Position numbers and translations under genes: made by a program. A stretch of DNA of 10,811 bases, from contig WFQT01000520.1 of the NCBI GenBank assembly GCA_015486895.1, positions 1 to 10,811 on the forward strand, given 5' to 3'. The notes under the pieces are model-generated. The model did not search any database and had not been told where the DNA came from. It saw nothing but the letters and a program-made list of their open reading frames with translations. Below are positions 7,162 to 10,811 of the stretch, one piece after another (positions within the stretch are counted from its first letter, which is position 1; each line of letters starts with the position of its first letter). The stretch comes from Anaerolineae bacterium (GTDB lineage Bacteria; Chloroflexota; Anaerolineae; JAADDB01).

Positions 7162-7189
7162 GCCTGCCTGTGCGAGCACGCAGACAGGC
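7162..7189. repeat. GC-rich hairpin repeat between the two permease genes
   Basis: GCCTGCCTGTGCG and CGCAGACAGGC face each other around AGCA, giving a strong imperfect stem with a mismatch and small bulge. The sequence resembles a hairpin I have seen dispersed in environmental bacterial genomes (recollection, not verified). In a polycistronic mRNA it could protect or attenuate, shifting the ratio of the flanking genes. Confidence 0.6.
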
Positions 7190-7216
7190 ACACCACAGCG
7201 AATGAAAACAAGATCA

Positions 7217-7242
7217 GTGTTAATCTGTTGTTAATCTGTGTC
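7217..7242 (-). repeat. AATCTGT repeat cluster, copy 2
   Basis: The plus strand reads GTGTTAATCTGT (7217-7228), then TGTTAATCTGTGT: two overlapping units of the reverse complement of the ACAGATTAACA core seen at 5710 and 10547. It ends shortly before the ribosome site of the next permease. Confidence 0.55.
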
Positions 7243-7263
7243 CTATTTTCAAGGGGGTAACTT

Positions 7264-8175
7264 ATGGAAACCATAACCTTATCGGCACCCAAGCATATCT
7301 GGAATAGCATAAGCAACCTAATCCGCTCTTTATGGATTACTCTCAAACTAATGACATACAATAAAGTCGGCTTTCTCGGCTTCTTGTTAGTGGTAGCCCT
7401 CATCCTGTTCTCCACTGTTGGGCCATACTTCGTCAAGCTGGACACCACGGTTAAAGTAGATCAGATTTACATGACCCCTTCAGCCCAACATTGGCTGGGA
7501 ACAGATCACCAAGGTCGTGATGTGTTTTCCCAGATCGTGCATGGCGGATACGAAGTACTTGAGGTCGGGCTAACCGCTGCTACGATTGCGGTAGTCATTG
7601 CAGTTACTTTCGGCGTCCTGGCTGCTTTCGTAGGTAGCTGGGTTGATGATACTATTCTGGCCATCACCGACTTTATCATCGCCGTTCCACAATTCGCTTT
7701 TCTCACCGTGTTGGCAGCAATCATTCACATCAACAGCATGTTACTCCTGGCTGCGATTTTAGGGCTATTGAACTGGCCTGCCTTGCTGCGCACCATTCGC
7801 GCTCAGGCACTTTCCTTGAAAGAACGCGAGTTTGTCGAGGCTGCCCGCGCACTGGACTTAGGCACGCCCCACATCATTTTCCGGGAAATTGTGCCCAACA
7901 TGATGTCCTACATCGTTATTAGCTTCTCCTTAGCTACCACCTACGCTATTTACCAGCAAGTCGGGTTGATCCTGCTCGGGTTAGTGCCTTTTTCCGGCAA
8001 TAATTGGGGCGTTATGCTCAGTAAAGCATGGGTACGCGGGGCCATCTTCTACAAGGGTAGCTTTTGGTACATTATGAGCCCAGTCATCGCCATCGCCTTA
8101 TTGCAGTTAGCCATCGTTACCACGAACCGTTCCATAGAACAAGTATACAACCCACGCCTGCGGACAGATATGTGA
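7264..8175 (+). CDS. Oligopeptide-family ABC importer, DppC-type permease, 303 aa
   Basis: Second inner-membrane subunit, pairing with the DppB-type protein. Seen: an N-terminal helix at about 34-55 after a 30-residue cytoplasmic tail, the DppC signature HWLGTDHQGRDVFSQ (76-90) just before the transport domain, and further helices near 103-124, 131-154, 157-172, 213-238 and 267-288. The coupling loop REFVEAARALDLGTPHIIF is at 188-206. The protein ends with the usual NPRLR stretch (296-300). GGGGG lies shortly before the ATG. A 49-base spacer separates it from the first ATPase gene. The frame continues beyond its TGA for 14 more codons (8176-8217) before the next stop, a curiosity without clear meaning. 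Confidence 0.95.
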   Translation: METITLSAPKHIWNSISNLIRSLWITLKLMTYNKVGFLGFLLVVALILFSTVGPYFVKLDTTVKVDQIYMTPSAQHWLGTDHQGRDVFSQIVHGGYEVLEVGLTAATIAVVIAVTFGVLAAFVGSWVDDTILAITDFIIAVPQFAFLTVLAAIIHINSMLLLAAILGLLNWPALLRTIRAQALSLKEREFVEAARALDLGTPHIIFREIVPNMMSYIVISFSLATTYAIYQQVGLILLGLVPFSGNNWGVMLSKAWVRGAIFYKGSFWYIMSPVIAIALLQLAIVTTNRSIEQVYNPRLRTDM

Positions 8176-8224
8176 GCCATGGATAAAAAGAACCTGATCA
8201 TGAAGCTACCTAACGGTTGAACTT

Positions 8225-9256
8225 ATGACTACACCAGCTAACTACCAGGATTATGTGGCAACACACGAACAAGCGGCCCTCCGCCTGAAAGACATTTCTA
8301 TAAACTATAAGGCAAAGCGAGGTATTGTGCACGCTGTACGGAATATCAGTTTACATTTGAATGCCGGAGAGAGCTTAGCGTTGATCGGCGAAAGCGGTTC
8401 GGGGAAATCAACATTAGCTTTGGGCATTGTGCGCTTGTTAGTCAAGAGTGCTGAAATTAGCAGCGGCAAGGTCATTTACCAACGCGACGGTAAAACAATG
8501 GAAGTGCTCTCCTTACAAGGTGATGCGCTGCGCCGTTTCCGTTGGGCCGAAACGGCCATGGTATTCCAAGCCGCTTTGAATGCCTTCAACCCAGTGCTGC
8601 GCATCTGGCAACAGATATGGGACACAGCAAAAGCGCACGGCTGGCGGGACAAAAAAGCCGTACGCAAGAAAGCTATGGAACTGCTCGATCTGGTGCAATT
8701 AGACGCCGAACGGGTCATTGACCTCTACCCCCACGAACTAAGCGGCGGCATGCGACAGCGGGTGCTCATTGCCCTGGCACTGATGCTCGATCCACAAGTT
8801 ATCATTCTGGACGAGCCAACAACTGCCTTGGACATCCTGACCCAACGAACAATCATCAACTTATTGCGTGATCTCAAGGCCGCCAGAAATTTCACCATGC
8901 TCTTCATTTCTCATAACCTGGCCATCGCTGCCGAACTGGCGAACCGCATTGCGACAATGTATGCCGGTACCATTGTGGAAATTGGGCCCACTGACGAAAT
9001 ATTCTACCATCCACGGCATCCATACACATTAGGCCTTATCCGTGCTGTCCCAACGGTAACCGGTGGCTTTGAGAAACTTGAATCCATCCCCGGCTCGCCC
9101 CCTGATTTAATCGATTTGCCTACCGGCTGTAAATTTCATCCCCGCTGTGCTTTTGCTACAGAAAGATGCAGGTTAGAAGAACCAGTGTTGGAGAAAATTG
9201 ACGAAGATCACTACGCTGCCTGTTGGCATTGGCGGTCAGTGAACCCCAAGCTATGA
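8225..9256 (+). CDS. Oligopeptide-family ABC importer, DppD-type ATPase, 343 aa
   Basis: First nucleotide-binding subunit, on the cytoplasmic face. Seen in order: Walker A GESGSGKST (55-63), Q-loop VFQ (113-115, in VFQAALNAFNPV), ABC signature LSGGMRQR (172-179), Walker B VIILDEPTTALD (192-203) and switch His230. The C-terminal oligopeptide-transporter extension contains HPYTLGLIRAVP (265-276), the SPPDLIDLP linker (291-299) and four cysteines, C302, C308, C315 and C333. In relatives this arrangement binds a [4Fe-4S] cluster. All catalytic motifs are intact. No clear ribosome site precedes the ATG. A 13-codon frame (8179-8220) stops four bases upstream, so reinitiation is possible. Confidence 0.95.
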   Translation: MTTPANYQDYVATHEQAALRLKDISINYKAKRGIVHAVRNISLHLNAGESLALIGESGSGKSTLALGIVRLLVKSAEISSGKVIYQRDGKTMEVLSLQGDALRRFRWAETAMVFQAALNAFNPVLRIWQQIWDTAKAHGWRDKKAVRKKAMELLDLVQLDAERVIDLYPHELSGGMRQRVLIALALMLDPQVIILDEPTTALDILTQRTIINLLRDLKAARNFTMLFISHNLAIAAELANRIATMYAGTIVEIGPTDEIFYHPRHPYTLGLIRAVPTVTGGFEKLESIPGSPPDLIDLPTGCKFHPRCAFATERCRLEEPVLEKIDEDHYAACWHWRSVNPKL

Positions 9257-9275
9257 GGAAAAATGCTGAATACTT

Positions 9276-10259
9276 ATGGAATCATTGATTGAACTACGAA
9301 ATGCAACCCGCCGGTTTGGAAAAGGAAAAGAGATGATTACCGCTGTCGATTCGGTGTCAATTTCTATTATGCCAGGAGACATCGTTTGCTTGGTCGGGGA
9401 AAGCGGCTGCGGCAAGAGCACAATGGGCTACATGATAGCAGGCCTGCTGCCGGCCTCAGACGGGCAAGTACTTTTCAAGGGAAAAGATATTTCCCAGATG
9501 AATAAGGAAGAATACCGCCATTACCGGCACAATGTCCAAATTGTGCACCAAGACCCGTACGCATCCCTTAACCCTACTCAACTGGTAGAACAAATGTTGA
9601 TGACACCACTGCTGCACCATAGAAGAGTCAAAAACAGGGCTGAAGCCCGCGCCAAGGCGGCTGAATTGCTGCATATTGTGGGGTTAACCCCACCAGCCGA
9701 CTTCCTGGTGAAATACCCGCACCAGTTAAGCGGCGGCCAACGGCAACGGGTCTCTGTAGCCCGGGCGTTAACCTTGGAACCATCTTTTATTGTCGCCGAC
9801 GAAGCAGTATCCATGGTCGACGTCTCACTGCGTGTTAGTATCCTATCTATGCTTACCCACTTGAGGGAAATATTCCATGTCACTTTTCTGTTCATCACCC
9901 ACGACTTAGCGCTGGCCAAGTATTTTGCCTGGGAAGAAGGGCGAATCATTGTCATGTACCTCGGTCGTGTTGTCGAAGAAGGACCGACACAGCGGGTTAT
10001 CCAGAACCCTCGACATCCGTACACGCAGGCATTGCTCTATGCTGTGCCAGAAGCCGATCCAGAAATCGCTCGTACTAAGAAGCACATAGAATTGCGTGAA
10101 GCGGACATTCCCAGCTTGCTGAACCTGCCCAGCGGCTGCAGTTTCCACCCCCGTTGTCCGTTCTTCCAGCCAGGTGTGTGTGATGTATCCGTACCAGAGC
10201 TGGTGCCCGCTGAGGGAGGCGGTCGGGTAGCCTGTCCGGTTCTCAACAAAGCGCCATGA
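9276..10259 (+). CDS. Oligopeptide-family ABC importer, DppF-type ATPase, 327 aa
   Basis: Second nucleotide-binding subunit, pairing with the DppD-type protein. Seen: Walker A GESGCGKST (41-49), Q-loop HQDP (91-94), signature LSGGQRQR (151-158), Walker B FIVADEAVSMVD (171-182) and switch His209. The usual proline after the catalytic Glu (DEP) is Ala177 here, and the D-loop reads SMVD rather than SALD. The SMVD/VSLR wording matches my memory of carbohydrate-carrying members of this family. The C-terminal extension has HPYTQALL (247-254) and four cysteines, C288, C294, C302 and C320. The gene starts 19 bases after the previous stop with only a distant GAGGA. Its last bases overlap the next small gene. 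Confidence 0.95.
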   Translation: MESLIELRNATRRFGKGKEMITAVDSVSISIMPGDIVCLVGESGCGKSTMGYMIAGLLPASDGQVLFKGKDISQMNKEEYRHYRHNVQIVHQDPYASLNPTQLVEQMLMTPLLHHRRVKNRAEARAKAAELLHIVGLTPPADFLVKYPHQLSGGQRQRVSVARALTLEPSFIVADEAVSMVDVSLRVSILSMLTHLREIFHVTFLFITHDLALAKYFAWEEGRIIVMYLGRVVEEGPTQRVIQNPRHPYTQALLYAVPEADPEIARTKKHIELREADIPSLLNLPSGCSFHPRCPFFQPGVCDVSVPELVPAEGGGRVACPVLNKAP

Positions 10260-10438
10260 TAAGTCCTGAGCTCGGTGAAGCTGGCTTTAAATTTAGCTTT
10301 TTCATAACGTTCGTTTCTGGCATATTGTGCCTACTCACTGATAAAGGAACACCGGAACACATTATCTCAATAGTGACTTTTCTGATCGGCTTATTGTTTA
10401 TGGGCATTGTCATCTTTTTAGTTCGCGTACGCCGATAA
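10256..10438 (+). CDS. Small two-helix membrane protein coupled to the ATPase gene, 60 aa
   Basis: I do not recognise this family. Seen: two strongly hydrophobic segments, about residues 12-28 and 36-56, joined by a short polar turn (TDKGTPEH, 28-35), with a basic end RVRR. The topology would be a hairpin with both ends in the cytoplasm. Its ATG overlaps the TGA of the upstream ATPase gene as ATGA (10256-10259), the classic arrangement for translational coupling, and there is no ribosome site of its own. The overlap, the complete membrane-protein pattern and the stop just before a hairpin and repeat make it a credible last gene of the transporter operon. It may be an accessory or stabilising subunit of the importer (inference). 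A chance frame is the alternative. Confidence 0.65.
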   Translation: MISPELGEAGFKFSFFITFVSGILCLLTDKGTPEHIISIVTFLIGLLFMGIVIFLVRVRR

Positions 10439-10451
10439 CCGATATTGACCA

Positions 10452-10478
10452 CGGTGGAAATTCACCGATGTCTTTAAG
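10452..10478 (+). terminator. Weak candidate terminator after the transporter operon
   Basis: CGGTG (10452-10456) and CACCG (10463-10467) form a five-pair stem, extendable by one G-T pair, with TCTTTAA from about 10471. The stem is short and the T-run poor. Its position 13 bases past the last stop codon is the main support. Confidence 0.3.
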
Positions 10479-10485
10479 TAGCCAA

Positions 10486-10621
10486 ACAGTCGCCATAAGC
10501 AGTTGCACGCCGCATAGATAATAAGAACGCTAATTGCGCTGATCCTACAGATTAACACAGATAATTTTTTATGAATCTACGGAAATCAGCGTTCATCTGC
10601 GTCATCTGCGTTCTGTTTTCG
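10486..10621 (-). repeat. ~140-bp dispersed intergenic repeat, right copy (inverted)
   Basis: Reverse complement of this segment matches 5775-5915 from CGAAAACAG to GGCGACTGT: 17 mismatches, mostly C/T or A/G transitions, and one 5-base gap. It includes the ACAGATTAACAC core at 10547-10558. Together the two copies frame the transporter operon as a long inverted repeat about 4.6 kb apart. Confidence 0.85.
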
Positions 10622-10811
10622 AAGCAGAGCATTGCGTTGATTGCAACAAGGTGCGCTTATGCCAAAAGAGTATAGTGAAAAGATAACTACATTGTTTTTG
10701 TCATCAAAGAGAGCAAGGTAAAACAGCTATCAGCCATAGTCGGTGGCAAAAAGCATCCTGCTCTCATATGACTTTACCGATGGGGTTAAATTCCCCCCCG
10801 TAGAGAGGAAC
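10622..10811. other. Intergenic right edge with possible structured leader RNA
   Basis: No gene is supported here. GAGAGCA-A-GG (10709-10718) pairs with CCTGCTCTC (10757-10765), nine pairs with one bulged A. The stem encloses a 38-base loop that itself holds CTAT/ATAG (10727-10730, 10736-10739) and an A-rich GGCAAAAAGC. A further hairpin GGGG-N7-CCCC lies at 10782-10796. The layout could be a 5' leader of a gene beyond the window. It faintly recalls c-di-GMP-I riboswitch wording (AAAAC-hairpin-GGCAAAAAGC, TTACCGATGG) but lacks enough of that consensus for a call. Confidence 0.3.

Noticed and set aside
7151..7234. 27-codon frame starting ATG behind a GAGGAG-like site between the permeases
   Set aside because: It reads through the hairpin repeat and repeat cluster; the composition is that of the repeat, not of a protein.
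8179..8220. 13-codon frame just before the first ATPase gene
   Set aside because: No ribosome site and no conservation evidence; kept only as a possible reinitiation aid in the ATPase entry.
10774..10784. TTACCGATGG considered as the 3' end of a c-di-GMP-I riboswitch
   Set aside because: The preceding GGTAGC-type stem and the GACGCAAAGC motif are not present in recognisable form.

Overview
The window (10,811 bases, roughly half G+C) looks like part of a bacterial chromosome from a carbohydrate-using anaerobe. The combination of ROK regulators, an oligopeptide-family ABC transporter, a Gfo/Idh/MocA oxidoreductase and intergenic hairpin repeats reminds me most of Chloroflexota (Anaerolineae-like). 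That placement is an impression from gene style and repeat type, not a proof. There are no rRNA, tRNA, CRISPR or transposase genes.

Layout. (1) 84-1370, minus strand: a cytoplasmic NAD(P)-dependent Gfo/Idh/MocA oxidoreductase. (2) 1371-2001: a long divergent intergenic region. Its right end carries a good sigma-70-like promoter (1928-1957) that runs into a perfect 29-bp palindrome (1955-1983), the probable operator of the next gene. (3) 2002-5542, plus strand: a three-gene unit of a ROK repressor with HTH domain, a second ROK-fold protein with an extra ~150-residue N-terminal region, and a PIG-L-type zinc deacetylase. (4) 5543-6021: a repeat-rich intergenic stretch. (5) 6022-10438, plus strand: an oligopeptide-family ABC importer (two permeases, two ATPases) ending in a 60-residue two-helix membrane protein that overlaps the last ATPase gene by ATGA. 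(6) 10439-10811: a second copy of the intergenic repeat in inverted orientation, then a possible structured RNA at the edge of the window.

Working together (inference): the transporter would import a glycan fragment or glycoside. The deacetylase would remove an N- or O-acyl group from it or from a product, the ROK-fold protein may phosphorylate or sense the sugar, and the oxidoreductase would act on the sugar carbon skeleton. The ROK repressor would control the unit through the palindrome. An acetylated amino-sugar compound is the simplest substrate guess. No solute-binding protein gene lies in the window, so the importer's specificity component must be encoded elsewhere, possibly just past 10811.

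The most unusual non-coding signal is a ~140-bp element present at 5775-5915 and, inverted, at 10486-10621 (119 of 136 aligned positions identical by hand alignment). The two copies bracket the transporter operon exactly. A third intergenic site (7217-7242) shares a smaller core of the same repeat style.
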